The notes under the pieces were generated by a model. The model had not been told where the DNA came from and ran no database searches. It saw only the letters and a list, made by a program, of their open reading frames with translations. From contig CAWIOM010000011.1 of assembly GCA_963837735.1 (NCBI GenBank), positions 1-64,000 on the forward strand: DNA of 64,000 nucleotides, in the 5' to 3' direction. The first letter of the stretch is position 1. Each line of letters starts with the position of its first letter. Shown in pieces: positions 53,508 to 63,022 of this stretch. The DNA comes from VRUE01 sp963837735 (lineage in GTDB: Bacteria; Actinomycetota; Thermoleophilia; Solirubrobacterales; 70-9). Both the position numbers and the translations under genes were made by a program.

Positions 53508-54320
53508 GTGAGCGCGACATCTCGAGTCCCCAGGGCCCTCTCGATCGCCGGCTCCGACTCCGGTGGCGGCGCCGGGATCCAGGCCGACCTCAAGGCCTTC
53601 GCCCGCTGCGGGGTGCACGGAATGACCGCGATCACCGCGATCACGGCTCAGAACACCCGCGCGGTCGAGAAAGTCGAGGCCGTTTCTCCGCAGATGGTCT
53701 TCAGCCAGATCCTGGCGATCGCCGAGGATATGGGTGCCGACGCGGTCAAGATCGGAATGCTCGGTTCGGCGGCGACGATCGACGCGGTTTCGGTCGGGCT
53801 CACCTACGTCGGGGTCGCGCTCGCGCCCGTGGTGATCGACCCGGTCATGGTCGCCGAGAGCGGAGCGTCGCTTATCGACGATGAGACGAGGGAGGCCATG
53901 GTCGCTCACCTGTTTCCTCGATCTGCGGTCGTGACTCCAAACATCCCTGAGGCCCGGGCTCTGACCGGTGCCGGGCAGGGTGCAAGCCAGGAGGAGCTGG
54001 CGCACAGGGTCCTGGAGCTTGGGCCGAAGGCGGTGGTCGTCACCGGCGGCCATAGCGAGGAGATGGTCGACCTCTTCTTCGACGGCGAGCAGGTCGTCGA
54101 GATCCCCGGGGACCGCCATCCCGACGGGGCCGCGCACGGCTCGGGCTGCACGCATTCTTCGGCCCTGGCCGCCTTCCTCGCCCACGGCGAGGAGCCGTTG
54201 GAGGCGGCCAGGCGGGCACGGGAGGTCGCCTCGGAGGCGGTTGCCAACGGCCTGCGCACGATCGGCGGCGGCCCGGGGCCGGTTGACGTCTTCGGGCTTG
54301 CCTTGGGACCGGCTCGGTAG
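53508..54320 (+). CDS. thiD: hydroxymethylpyrimidine/phosphomethylpyrimidine kinase
   Basis: Two-step phosphorylation of HMP for thiamine synthesis. ALSIAGSDSGGGAGIQADLK starts the ribokinase-like fold; MTAITAITAQNT, VVIDPVMVAESGASLI and HGSGCTHSSALAAFL (anion hole and catalytic Asp region; here the usual GTGCT reads GSGCT). 270 aa, normal. No other thi gene is in the window. Confidence 0.93.
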   Translation: MSATSRVPRALSIAGSDSGGGAGIQADLKAFARCGVHGMTAITAITAQNTRAVEKVEAVSPQMVFSQILAIAEDMGADAVKIGMLGSAATIDAVSVGLTYVGVALAPVVIDPVMVAESGASLIDDETREAMVAHLFPRSAVVTPNIPEARALTGAGQGASQEELAHRVLELGPKAVVVTGGHSEEMVDLFFDGEQVVEIPGDRHPDGAAHGSGCTHSSALAAFLAHGEEPLEAARRAREVASEAVANGLRTIGGGPGPVDVFGLALGPAR

Positions 54321-54323
54321 ATT
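54318..54323 (+). promoter_or_regulatory. putative -10 element for ilvD
   Basis: TAGATT overlaps the thiD stop and ends 8 bp before the ilvD ATG. Confidence 0.35.
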
Positions 54324-54331
54324 TCCTGCCC

Positions 54332-56026
54332 ATGAGCACGAACGGCAGAACCGCGACCGGCCTTCCCCGCCCGCGCTCGGCGACCGTCTTCGACGGGCCC
54401 GATCGCGCCCACTCCCGCGCCTACATGAAGGGGATCGGGTTCGACGACGAGGCGCTGAGCCGGCCGACGATCGGGATCGCCAACACCTGGACCGAGGCGA
54501 TGCCGTGCAACTTCCACCTGCGCGGCCTCGCCGAGCACGTCAAAGAGGGCGTGCGCGCCGCCGGTGGCACGCCGATGGAGTTCAACACCGTCGCCGTCTC
54601 CGACGGCGTGACGATGGGCACGCAGGGGATGAAGGCCTCGCTGATCAGCCGCGAGGTGATCGCCGACTCGATCGAGCTGATGGCCCGCGGCTACCAGTTC
54701 GACGCGATCGTCGCCCTCTGCGCCTGCGACAAGACGATCCCGGGCTGCGCGATGGCGCTCGCCCGGCTCGACATCCCCTCCGTCGTGCTCTACGGCGGCT
54801 CGATCGCCCCCGGGCACTGGCACGGCCGGGACGTCACGATCCTCGACGTCTTCGAGGCGATCGGCGCCCACAACGCGGGCGAGATGAGCGACGAGGAACT
54901 GAACGAGCTCGAGGGGGTCGCCAGCCCCGGGGCCGGTGCCTGCGGGGGCCAGTTCACAGCCAACACGATGGCCTGCGCCTTCGAGGCGCTCGGGATCAGC
55001 GCCGGCGGCTCGGCGATGGTGCCGGCCGAAGACGACGAGAAGGGCGGCGTCGCCGAGCGGATCGGCGAGCTCGTCCTCAACGTCCTCGCCGAGGACATCA
55101 CGCCCAGCAGGGTGATCACCCGCGACTCGCTCGAGAACGCGATCGCCTGCGTCTGCGCGTCGGGCGGCTCCACCAACGCCGTCCTCCACATGCTCGCTCT
55201 CGCCCGCGAGCTCGACATCGAGCTGAGCATGGACGACTTCGAGCGCATCTCCCGGGCGACGCCCCTGTATGCGGACCTGAAGCCGGGCGGCCGCTTCGTC
55301 GCCACCGACCTCCACGCGGCCGGGGGCGTGCCCGTGATCCTCAGGCGGCTCTCCGAAAAGGGCGTCCTCCACGAGGACGCGATCACCGTCACCGGCAGGA
55401 CGATCGGCGAGGTTGCCGAGCAGGCGACGGAGGCCCCCGGGCAGGAGGTCGTGCGTCCGCTCGAGGACCCGCTGAAGCCGGAAGGAGGCCTGGCGATCCT
55501 CGGCGGCAACCTCGCCCCCGAGGGCGCCGTGGTCAAGCTGGCGGGCACCGAGCGGACCCGGCAGACGGGGCCCGCCCGCGTCTTCGAGTCCGAAGAGGCC
55601 TGCTTTCGCGCGGTCAAGGACCAGCAGATCAATCCAGGCGACATCGTCGTCATCCGCAACGAGGGCCCGGTCGGCGGCCCCGGGATGCGCGAGATGCTGC
55701 AGGTGACCGCGGCGATCGTCGGCGAGGGCCTCGGCGAGACGGTCGCGATGGTCACCGACGGGCGCTTCTCCGGCGCCACCCGCGGCCTGATGATCGGCCA
55801 CGTCGCCCCCGAGGCGGCCCGGGGCGGGCCGATCGCCGCGATCCGCGAGGGCGACGAGATAACGGTCGACATCGACGGCCGCCGCCTCGACGTCGACCTC
55901 ACCGACGAGCAGATCGCCGAGCGGGTCGCCGCCTACGAGTCGCCGCCCTCGCCCTTCGGGCCGGGCGTGATGTCGAAGTACGCGGCGACGGTCAGCTCCG
56001 CGTCGCTCGGCGCCGTCACCGCGTAG
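54332..56026 (+). CDS. ilvD: dihydroxy-acid dehydratase
   Basis: Fe-S dehydratase of branched-chain amino acid synthesis. Cys-bearing motifs: GIANTWTEAMPCN, LCACDKTIPGCAMAL and SPGAGACGGQFTANTMA; C-terminal VTDGRFSGATRGLMIGHV and EGDEITVDIDGRRLDV. 564 aa, typical. Ends 15 bp before the convergent exported-protein gene. Confidence 0.96.
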   Translation: MSTNGRTATGLPRPRSATVFDGPDRAHSRAYMKGIGFDDEALSRPTIGIANTWTEAMPCNFHLRGLAEHVKEGVRAAGGTPMEFNTVAVSDGVTMGTQGMKASLISREVIADSIELMARGYQFDAIVALCACDKTIPGCAMALARLDIPSVVLYGGSIAPGHWHGRDVTILDVFEAIGAHNAGEMSDEELNELEGVASPGAGACGGQFTANTMACAFEALGISAGGSAMVPAEDDEKGGVAERIGELVLNVLAEDITPSRVITRDSLENAIACVCASGGSTNAVLHMLALARELDIELSMDDFERISRATPLYADLKPGGRFVATDLHAAGGVPVILRRLSEKGVLHEDAITVTGRTIGEVAEQATEAPGQEVVRPLEDPLKPEGGLAILGGNLAPEGAVVKLAGTERTRQTGPARVFESEEACFRAVKDQQINPGDIVVIRNEGPVGGPGMREMLQVTAAIVGEGLGETVAMVTDGRFSGATRGLMIGHVAPEAARGGPIAAIREGDEITVDIDGRRLDVDLTDEQIAERVAAYESPPSPFGPGVMSKYAATVSSASLGAVTA

Positions 56027-56040
56027 TCGACCGTCTGCGT

Positions 56041-57804
56041 CTAGGGCAGGCGGGTCAGCCTGCCGCTGGCCGACGCCGGCTGAGACTGCTCGCCGACGAG
56101 AGCCGTGGTCCTCACCCGTCCGCGGCGGCCGACGATGACGCCGGGCCGAAGGCCGACCGTGACCGAGGTCGTCCAGCGCGGCAGCGCCCGGACCTCGATC
56201 GTGCGGCGGGCAAGCGTCGCGACGATCCCGGAGCCGCCGACCGACGAGCTGCCCCGGAGCGATAGGCGGCGGACCCCGTAGGGCCCTCGGGCCCGCACGA
56301 AGCCGGATGCCCTGCCCGCGCGGATTCGCAGGTGGGAGAGACTGGAGTGCACCTCGTTGAGGCCGTTGCGCGAGACGACGTGCAGGGTGTAGCCGCGCGC
56401 CCCCGAGCCCGTGAAGGTCGTGAACAGAGAGGGTGCGGCCCCCACCCGCCTCAGCCTCTCCGGGCCCTGCGGCCCCGGCTCGGCGGCGGCGACGGTCGCC
56501 GACGGAGCCGAGGTGACGGTCTGGCTGCCGATCTCGTTGACGGCGGTCACCTCGCAGCTGAGCACGGCGCCGGCGTCGCCGGCGGCCGGGACGTAGACCT
56601 GCTCTTCCTCACCGGGCACCGGGGTGCCGTCCCGCAGCCACCTGTAGCTGACGGTGTCGACCTCGCGATATCCGGAGGTGAGGCAGAGCAGCGGGACGCC
56701 GACCCTTGCCTCGTGGGTCAGCCGCACCGACCCGTCCGGCCGGGACATGCCTTCGCCCAGCAGCGAGACGGTGTTGACCGGCTCCGGCGTGTTGCTGATC
56801 AGGAAGACCGAGCCGTTTCGTTCGCCGCGCCGGTCGGGCTCGAATCCGATCGTCATCTCACATTCGCCGCCCGGCATGACGAGCTGGCGGCTGCAGCTGT
56901 CGCTGGAGACGGGGAAGGACTTCGGCGTGCCGGAGATGATCAGCATCTGCTGGACTTCGAGGGGAAAGTCGCCGACGTTGGTGACGGTCAGCGACCGCGG
57001 GGCCGCTTCGGCGCCCACCTCGACGACCCCGAAGTCGAGCTCGCTCGGGTCGATCGAGGCGACCGGGCCTCGCAGGACCTCGACTTCGAGCGGCACGACG
57101 AGCGGGTCGTCGGTGCCGTCGTTTGAGAATTCAAGCTCGGCTTCATAGCTGCCGGGGGCGCCGCCGTTGAACTGGACCCCCAGGGAGCAGCTCTGCCATT
57201 GCTGCACGAGGTTGCCGTTGCACCCCGACCAGGCGACGCTGAACGAGCTCGAGTCCGGTCCGACGACGGTCGCGCTGCCGCCGAGCACGGTGTAGGGGGA
57301 GGAGTTCGAGATGTCCAGCTGCTGCTGCTGGCCGCCGTAGAAATAGGGCTGGGTGTTGAAGTTGACCGAGTCCGCCTGCAGGGTGCCCCGCGCTCCACTG
57401 CCCGACAGAGGGACGGTCGCCGCGGACGGGCCGCCGCCGTCGAAGTAGTCGATCGTCGCTTCGCCGCTCGCCGGCCCCGGGTTGTCCGGGTCGAACCCGA
57501 CCGCGAGATTGCAGGACCACCCCTGGTGCAGGTTGCCGCCGATGTCGTCGCAGTCGGTTGCGTTGTAGTCGATGTAGAACGGGTACGTCGCGCTAAACCC
57601 TTCGAGGGACGCGTCTTCGTCCCCGTGGTTGGCGACCTTCACGTTCTGGGTCTGGCCCTGGTCGTGGATGCCGACGTCCGAGAAGCTCACCGGCGAGGGT
57701 TCGAAGTCGAGCACCGCCGATGCAGAGGAGACCGCGGGAACGGCCAGGGCGAGGACGAGAGCGGTGAGGACTGCGGTGGCGAGACGGGCGGCGGGCAACT
57801 TCAC
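56041..57804 (-). CDS. exported protein with choice-of-anchor D and Ig-like domains
   Basis: 587 aa. Signal peptide AARLATAVLTALVLALAVPA (cleavage near SSASA). Two or more choice-of-anchor D/HYDIN-like modules follow (ALDFEPSPVSFSDVGIHD-like and IDPSELDFGVVEVGAEA), with paired Cys in NATDCDD, GWSCNLAVGF, GCNG and SCSLGVQF. Around 430-480 an Ig-like segment reads VSYRWLRDGTPVPGEEEQ. Extracellular, probably cell-surface; substrate unknown. GTG start overlaps the upstream open frame by 4 bp (GTGA). Confidence 0.75.
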   Translation of the reverse strand: MKLPAARLATAVLTALVLALAVPAVSSASAVLDFEPSPVSFSDVGIHDQGQTQNVKVANHGDEDASLEGFSATYPFYIDYNATDCDDIGGNLHQGWSCNLAVGFDPDNPGPASGEATIDYFDGGGPSAATVPLSGSGARGTLQADSVNFNTQPYFYGGQQQQLDISNSSPYTVLGGSATVVGPDSSSFSVAWSGCNGNLVQQWQSCSLGVQFNGGAPGSYEAELEFSNDGTDDPLVVPLEVEVLRGPVASIDPSELDFGVVEVGAEAAPRSLTVTNVGDFPLEVQQMLIISGTPKSFPVSSDSCSRQLVMPGGECEMTIGFEPDRRGERNGSVFLISNTPEPVNTVSLLGEGMSRPDGSVRLTHEARVGVPLLCLTSGYREVDTVSYRWLRDGTPVPGEEEQVYVPAAGDAGAVLSCEVTAVNEIGSQTVTSAPSATVAAAEPGPQGPERLRRVGAAPSLFTTFTGSGARGYTLHVVSRNGLNEVHSSLSHLRIRAGRASGFVRARGPYGVRRLSLRGSSSVGGSGIVATLARRTIEVRALPRWTTSVTVGLRPGVIVGRRGRVRTTALVGEQSQPASASGRLTRLP

Positions 57805-58920
57805 GGGGATCCTTCCGATTGCGAGACGTGGTCCGTATCCCGCTCTCGACCGAAGCAAGGCCGCCAGTGAGCGCTGCAAGGGAATCGGCGGAAAGTTTGG
57901 CCAAACCGGCAGGGCGGCACCCCGCCCGTGCTCCAACTCGACATTGCAGCGGCCCGGGCATTGGCGAGCCCGGTTAGCGAATCGGTCACCGACCGAGTCT
58001 CGGCAATCGTCAGGTTGCGCAGGTTCGCCAGGACCGGCGCGGCCGAGGTCACGGTCGACTCGAAGCGATGCCTCTCGCGTTCGTCCAGGGGCCTGGAGTC
58101 CCGACTGACCAGCACCGAGCCGATCACCTCGCCGCCGACGAGGGAGGGAATGCAGAGAGAGTTGGCGCCGACGGCGCCGCAGAGGCGGCACTCCAAGAGC
58201 TCTGCCCTGCCGGCGACGCGCTCGACCGGCCGGCCCCGGCGAATCGCGAGGCAGTCCGGGGGAACGGCGGTCGGCATGCGAGTGGCGAGGGGCGAGGAAT
58301 CGGGGAGCTCGGTCGCGGTCTCGAGCCGGTTCTCGCTGTTGTTGCGACTGAGGACCACGGTCGAACCGTCCGAGATCGCACGGTTCAGCTCGCGGCCGAG
58401 CAGGGTCTGGGCCTCGCCCTCCCCCTCGGAGTACTGCAGGGCGTCGGCGAACTCGGCTCCCTCTTCGACTTCCTGCCTGCGCCGGATCGACGGCCTTTCG
58501 ATCAGCAGATAGCCGGCCAGGGCGGTGATGGCAAAGAGCCCGGCGATGATCGCGAGAAGGACCCGGCTGGCCTGATCCTGCAGATCTCGCCGATTCGCTT
58601 CGACCAGTACGACGAATTTGGCGTTGGCGGCGCGGAAGCGGTCCATTTCAGACTTCTCGCTCAACAGCGCGTCGACCGAAACCGGCTCGCCGGTGCGGTG
58701 CACTTTGATCGCCACGCCGGCATGACGCAGCCAGCTCTGAGTGAGGTGGTTCTGGGCGGTGAGCAGGCGCTGCTCAGGCCCCCCGTTCCGAACCGGTTCT
58801 GGGCGTCCCCTTATTCTCCGGCCGAGCGCTGGGCCCTGCCGCCAAACCACACGGCCGTCCCGATCAGGACGACCGAGACAGCGAGCAGCCAGCGGATTTT
58901 GTGCGGGCGTTCCTTGCCAC
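57801..58920 (-). pseudogene. truncated membrane signalling protein (start of a GGDEF domain only)
   Basis: A hydrophobic helix in a different frame (IRWLLAVSVVLIGTAVWF), then an extracytoplasmic helical segment (TAQNHLTQSWLRHAGVAIK), a second helix (LLAIIAGLFAITALAGYLL), a GAF-like region with CRLCGAVGAN and the opening of a diguanylate cyclase domain, SVTDSLTGLANARAA. The rest of GGDEF is missing; the frame continues as unrelated residues to a stop that overlaps the next gene. One or two frameshifts lie near the N-terminus. Looks like a degraded diguanylate cyclase. Confidence 0.65.
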
Positions 58921-58953
58921 GTCAACTCGCCTCAAGCGTCTCCGGCAAGCCGC

Positions 58954-59667
58954 TTAGGCGTACCCCATCCGTTCCAGCACCGGGATCTCGCGAATCTGGG
59001 GCGGCTGCAGATGGTCCCAGAGGATCCCCCGCGGGCGCTCGTACTGGCGCTCGACGTCGATCACGGCGCGGGGGGTGGCGATCAGGTCGATCGGCAGGTC
59101 GTGCGCGGTCATCATCAGGTGGCGGCGGAGGATCTGGGTCGGGTGGACCGTCGTCGCCACGGTCGTGTGGTTGTCGATCTTGCCGGCGTCGATCAGGATC
59201 CCGTACTCGAGGTCCGAGTAGCCGCCGCCCTTGCCGACCCGGGCGCCGCTCAGGTTCACGGCCACCGACCCGCAGAGCACGAAGTCGATCTCAGGTAGCT
59301 CTTCGAGGGCGACGACGCGGCCGTGCTTGAGGGCCCCCTTGATCGTCGCCGCCTCCTTCAACGCCGTCTTCGAGAGGTCCTGGGGGTCGAGCACGCGGAA
59401 CGGATGCGGGTCCCGCAGGCGGGGCACGGCCATGATCACGGTCTTGCCCTCCTCGAGCGCCGCCCGCCGGGCGTGGGTCTGCGGCGAGTCCGGGTTGGCC
59501 TTGATCGTCCGCGCTCGCCGCCAGAGCCTGTGGCTCGAGAGCTTCTCCGCCGCCAGCCTGGCGCCGGCGAAATTCGGTATCCGGCCCTCGGCCCCGGGGA
59601 ATCGCGCGACCCCTTCCCGGTCCATCGCCTTCCAGACCTCTTTGCGGACCTCGTCCTTGGAGCGCAC
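58954..59667 (-). CDS. 5-formyltetrahydrofolate cyclo-ligase family protein
   Basis: 237 aa. Family features: SKDEVRKEVWKAMDREGV, PDSPQTHARRAALEEGKTVI, DFVLCGSVAVNLSGARVGKG and GGGYSDLEYGIL (phosphate-binding Gly loop). This is the longer MTHFS-like subgroup (COG0212) rather than classic short YgfA; activity on folate is probable but not certain. GTG start with minus-strand TATGTT 6 bp upstream. Confidence 0.85.
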   Translation of the reverse strand: MRSKDEVRKEVWKAMDREGVARFPGAEGRIPNFAGARLAAEKLSSHRLWRRARTIKANPDSPQTHARRAALEEGKTVIMAVPRLRDPHPFRVLDPQDLSKTALKEAATIKGALKHGRVVALEELPEIDFVLCGSVAVNLSGARVGKGGGYSDLEYGILIDAGKIDNHTTVATTVHPTQILRRHLMMTAHDLPIDLIATPRAVIDVERQYERPRGILWDHLQPPQIREIPVLERMGYA

Positions 59668-59673
59668 GGCCGA

Positions 59674-59679
59674 AACATA
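59674..59679 (-). promoter_or_regulatory. putative leaderless -10 element for the cyclo-ligase gene
   Basis: Minus-strand TATGTT ends 6 bp before the GTG start. Confidence 0.5.
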
Positions 59680-59807
59680 TCCACCGCGTCGAACGGTGCC
59701 GCAGCACCCTTTGCAGGTAATGCCGCCGGATGGGCCGAATGATCCGGATGCCTACACTTTTTCGTAGGAGTCGAAGGCTCAGTCGATAGGAACTCGAGGG
59801 TTCGCTG

Positions 59808-60846
59808 TTGGGACGCAAGTCGAAAATCGCGCTCGTCACCGCTGTCATCGTCATCCTGCTCGGCGCGGTCGGGGCCTACGCCTACGACAGCAGCCAGAAG
59901 GACAAGATCGCCGACGGGGTCACGATCGGCGGGGTCGACGTCGGCGGCATGAACGAAGCCGAAGCCAGGAGCGCCGTCCGCCGCAGCCTGCTGGCGCCGC
60001 TCAAGAACTCGCTGAAGGTCGCCTACGACGGCGAGAGCTGGACCCTGCCGGGAAAGAAGCTCAAGATCCACGCCGACCTCGACCGCGCCGTCGAAGAAGC
60101 CCTCGACGCGAGTCAGGACGGCGGCCTCCCGGGCCGCCTCGTCCGCTACGTCTCCGGCGGAAATCTCGACAAGGGGGTCTCGGCCGACGTCACCTTCTCG
60201 AAGCCCGCGGTCAACGATTTCGTCCGCGAAGTCGCCGGGGAGATCAACCGCGAACCGCAGGACGCCTCGGTCGATCCGACCGGCGACTCGCTTGAAGTGG
60301 TGGCCGCCCGAGAGCGGCCGCAAGCTCCGCGACAACCTGTTGACCGAGGAGGTCGAGCGCGCCGTCCTCAACGCCTCCGCCGACCACACGATCGTCGCCA
60401 CCGTCCACTCGACGAAGCCCGCGGTGACCGGCGGCGAAGTCGCCTCCCAGTACCCCAGCTACCTGACGCTCGACCGGGGCACCTTCACGCTGCGTCTCTG
60501 GGAACACCTGAAGCTGGCGAAGACCTACACCGTGGCGGTCGGGATGGAAGGGCTGGAAACCCCGGAAGGGCTCTACCACATCCAGGAAAAGGAAGAAAAC
60601 CCCGTCTGGAACGTGCCCCAGTCCTCCTGGGCCGGATCGCTGGCGGGACAGTCGATCCCTCCCGGGCCCTCGAACCCGATCAAGGCCCGCTGGATGGGCA
60701 TCTACGAAGGCGCCGGCATCCACGGCACCGAAGAGACCTACTCACTCGGCTCGGCCGCCTCGCACGGTTGCGTGCGGATGGCGATCCCCGATGTCGAAGA
60801 ACTCTACGACCGGGTCGAAGTCGGCACGCCCATCTACATCGGTTGA
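59808..60846 (+). CDS. L,D-transpeptidase, YkuD domain (one frameshift)
   Basis: Cross-links or modifies peptidoglycan outside the membrane. N-terminal anchor helix (IALVTAVIVILLGAVGAYAY), a VanW/YoaR-type putative peptidoglycan-binding region (ITIGGVDVGGMNEAEAR-like, residues 35-150), then the YkuD domain with active-site SHGCVRM and GIHGTEE. An extra C at about 60307 shifts the frame between EVVAA and ESGRKLRDN. Repaired about 346 aa. TTG start; ATG is absent nearby. Confidence 0.88.
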
Positions 60847-60853
60847 GGCGCCC

Positions 60854-61741
60854 GTGACCTGGGACGAGGCCCTCGCCGCCTACGACCGCGACCTCATGGG
60901 CCGCAGCCTCGCCGAGCGCTCGCGCCGCGCCTACGGCGTCGACCTCGGCCAGTTCGCCGAGTGGGCGCAGGATTGCGGCCTCGAGCCGGCCCGGGTCCGT
61001 CATCGCGACGTGCGCCGCTACGGGGCGGCGCTCTCATCCGCCGGCGCCGCGCCGGCGACGGTGGCCCGCAAGCTGGCGGCGATCCGGGGCCTCTTCGACT
61101 TCCTCGTCCGCGGCGAGCGGGTCGCCCAGAACCCGGCGAACCTCGTCTCCAGCCCGAAGCGCGAGCAGAAGCTGCCCAAGGTGCTGAGCGCCGAGCAGGC
61201 GCAGGCGCTGCTCGAGCGGATCCCGGCGCAGACCCCGCTGGAGCTGCGCGACCGGGCGATGCTCGAGCTCGCCTATTCGTGCGGTCTGCGCTGCGAGGAG
61301 ATCGTCAATCTCGACGTCGGTGCCGTCGATTACGAAAGCGAGCAGGTCCGGGTAGTGGGCAAGGGCGGCAGGGAACGCCTGCTGCCGGTGGGGGAGCCGG
61401 CCCGCCGGGCACTGGAACGCTATGAGGCCAGGGGGCGCAACGTGCTCGGCTCCGAGCCGGCCGAGAAGGCGCTCTTCCTCTCCAAGAGCGGCCGCCGCCT
61501 CTCCAACTCCGACATCACCCGCCGTCTCGGCCTCTGGGTCCGCGAGGCGGCGCTCGCCGGCGGGGTCTCGCCGCACAGCCTGCGCCACAGCTTTGCCACC
61601 CATCTGCTCGAAGGCGGAGCGGACCTGCGCACGATCCAGGAGCTGCTCGGCCACTCCTCGATCTCGACAACTCAGATATACACGCGTATCGACGCCACCC
61701 GACTGCGGGAGGCGTACGCCGCGACCCATCCACGTGCCTGA
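60854..61741 (+). CDS. Xer-type tyrosine recombinase
   Basis: 295 aa. N-terminal SAM-like core-binding domain (LAERSRRAYGVDLGQFAEW), then catalytic residues Arg in YSCGLRCEEIV, Lys in VVGKGGRER, HSLRHSFATHL (HxxR), GHSSISTTQIYT (His and Tyr nucleophile). Resolves chromosome dimers at dif. XerC and XerD cannot be told apart safely; no second copy or dif site is seen here. GTG start 7 bp after the transpeptidase. Confidence 0.92.
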   Translation: MTWDEALAAYDRDLMGRSLAERSRRAYGVDLGQFAEWAQDCGLEPARVRHRDVRRYGAALSSAGAAPATVARKLAAIRGLFDFLVRGERVAQNPANLVSSPKREQKLPKVLSAEQAQALLERIPAQTPLELRDRAMLELAYSCGLRCEEIVNLDVGAVDYESEQVRVVGKGGRERLLPVGEPARRALERYEARGRNVLGSEPAEKALFLSKSGRRLSNSDITRRLGLWVREAALAGGVSPHSLRHSFATHLLEGGADLRTIQELLGHSSISTTQIYTRIDATRLREAYAATHPRA

Positions 61742-61783
61742 GGCAAGGATCGGGCGTCCGACCGTAGAATTTCGGGGAAGGCC

Positions 61784-62557
61784 ATGGAAACAGGGGTAAA
61801 AGAGATTGAGCTGCGCGACCTCTGGAAGCGCTACAAGGCCGACGGCGACGCGAGCGCCCGCGAGCGCCTCGTCGTCGCCTACTCGCCGATGGTCAAATTC
61901 GTCGCCGGCCGGCTCGGCGCCGGCCTGCCCTCCCACGTCGACGACGCCGACCTGATCTCCTACGGCCTGATGGGCCTGATCGGGGCGATCGAGCGCTTCG
62001 AGCCCGAGCGCGGGATCAAGTTCGAGACCTTCGCGATGACACGGATCCGCGGGGCGATCATCGACGAGCTGCGCTCGCTCGACTGGGTGCCGCGGTCGGT
62101 CCGCTCGCGCGCCCGCGAAATCGAGGCGGCGCAGGTCAAGCTCGAGCACGAGCTGCAGCGCGCTCCGACAGAGGCCGAGCTGGCGGAGAAGCTCGGCGTC
62201 GACGAGGGCGAACTCCAGTCCTCGCTGCTCGAGATCGCCAACTCCTCCGTCTACGCGCTCGATGAGCTGTGGACCGTCTCGGACTCCTCGGGCGACCAGG
62301 TCTCGCTGCTCGACACGATCTCCGACCCACGCGCCACCGACCCGCAGGAATCGCTCGACTCCGGCGAGATCAAGGACCGTCTCACCGACGCGATCGGGTC
62401 GCTGCCGGAGCGCGAGCAGCTGGTCGTCGCCCTCTACTACTACGAGAACCTCACCCTGCGGGAGATCGGCGAGGTCCTCGGCGTCACCGAGTCGCGGGTC
62501 TCGCAGCTTCACACCAAGGCCGTGATGCGGCTGAAGACCCAGCTGCAGAAGGATTGA
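61784..62557 (+). CDS. FliA/WhiG-type sigma factor
   Basis: 257 aa sigma-28 family: LRDLWKRYKADGDASARERL, YSPMVKFVAGRLGAGLPSHV, DLISYGLMGLIGAIERFEPE (region 2), SVRSRAREIEAAQVKLEHEL (region 3) and YYYENLTLREIGEVLGVTES (region 4). In streptomycetes WhiG controls sporulation; in motile bacteria FliA controls flagella. No flagellar gene is in the window. A good Shine-Dalgarno (GGGGAAGG) precedes the ATG; TAGAAT lies further up. Confidence 0.93.
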   Translation: METGVKEIELRDLWKRYKADGDASARERLVVAYSPMVKFVAGRLGAGLPSHVDDADLISYGLMGLIGAIERFEPERGIKFETFAMTRIRGAIIDELRSLDWVPRSVRSRAREIEAAQVKLEHELQRAPTEAELAEKLGVDEGELQSSLLEIANSSVYALDELWTVSDSSGDQVSLLDTISDPRATDPQESLDSGEIKDRLTDAIGSLPEREQLVVALYYYENLTLREIGEVLGVTESRVSQLHTKAVMRLKTQLQKD

Positions 62558-62632
62558 TTCCGGGCCGTCGGCGAGTGCCTGGTCGCCGAGGCCCAGGGTG
62601 GCGCCGTCCTCAGCGCCTGGCCCGGGCGTTGG

Positions 62633-62638
62633 TACGTT
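62633..62638 (+). promoter_or_regulatory. putative leaderless -10 element for the downstream small gene
   Basis: TACGTT ends 6 bp before the GTG start of the next gene. Confidence 0.5.
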
Positions 62639-62644
62639 GACCGG

Positions 62645-63022
62645 GTGAGCCTTGACGAGACCTGGGAGTTCCACCTCGAGGACGCCGTCGACCGCTTCAA
62701 TGCGAGCCCCGCGGCGCGCACCGTCGGCGGCCTGATGCGGACCCTGGGCACACCGCGGGCCTCGATCGGAGCGGCGGCGGGCTCGCCCGCCGAGGTGCGG
62801 ATCACGATCGCCTGGGAGCTCTCCTGGTACCAGTGGGCGGTCGACGTGGGCGAGGTGTCGCGGCCCGTGGTCGAGCTCGGCAACGGCAGCGAGCTGGCCG
62901 AGCTCGACGGCTCGGCCAGGCACTGGAACGGCGGCGTCGCCCAGGGCGGCCGTCTCCACCTCGGCAGCGTCGCGCCGGTTCCGCTCAGCCGCTCGGCGCG
63001 CCTGCGCCGGGCGCTTTCGTGA
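62645..63022 (+). CDS. conserved hypothetical protein
   Basis: 125 residues, GTG start. SLDETWEFHLEDAVDRFNAS opens the protein and WELSWYQWAVDVGEVSRP is a Trp-rich centre. No Cys, no membrane segment and no domain I recognise. The stop overlaps the GTG of the RNase H gene (GTGA), so the two are co-translated and may share a role. Confidence 0.65.
   Translation: MSLDETWEFHLEDAVDRFNASPAARTVGGLMRTLGTPRASIGAAAGSPAEVRITIAWELSWYQWAVDVGEVSRPVVELGNGSELAELDGSARHWNGGVAQGGRLHLGSVAPVPLSRSARLRRALS

Noticed and set aside
59750..59770. A further copy of repeat family A near the L,D-transpeptidase gene
   Set aside because: Only about 10 bases (ACTTTTTCG and neighbours) match, with a small CCTAC/GTAGG stem; no core centre or arms. 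Kept only as a possible fragment.
60854..61741. Integrase of a mobile element
   Set aside because: Size, neighbours and the absence of flanking repeats or cargo genes fit a housekeeping Xer recombinase.
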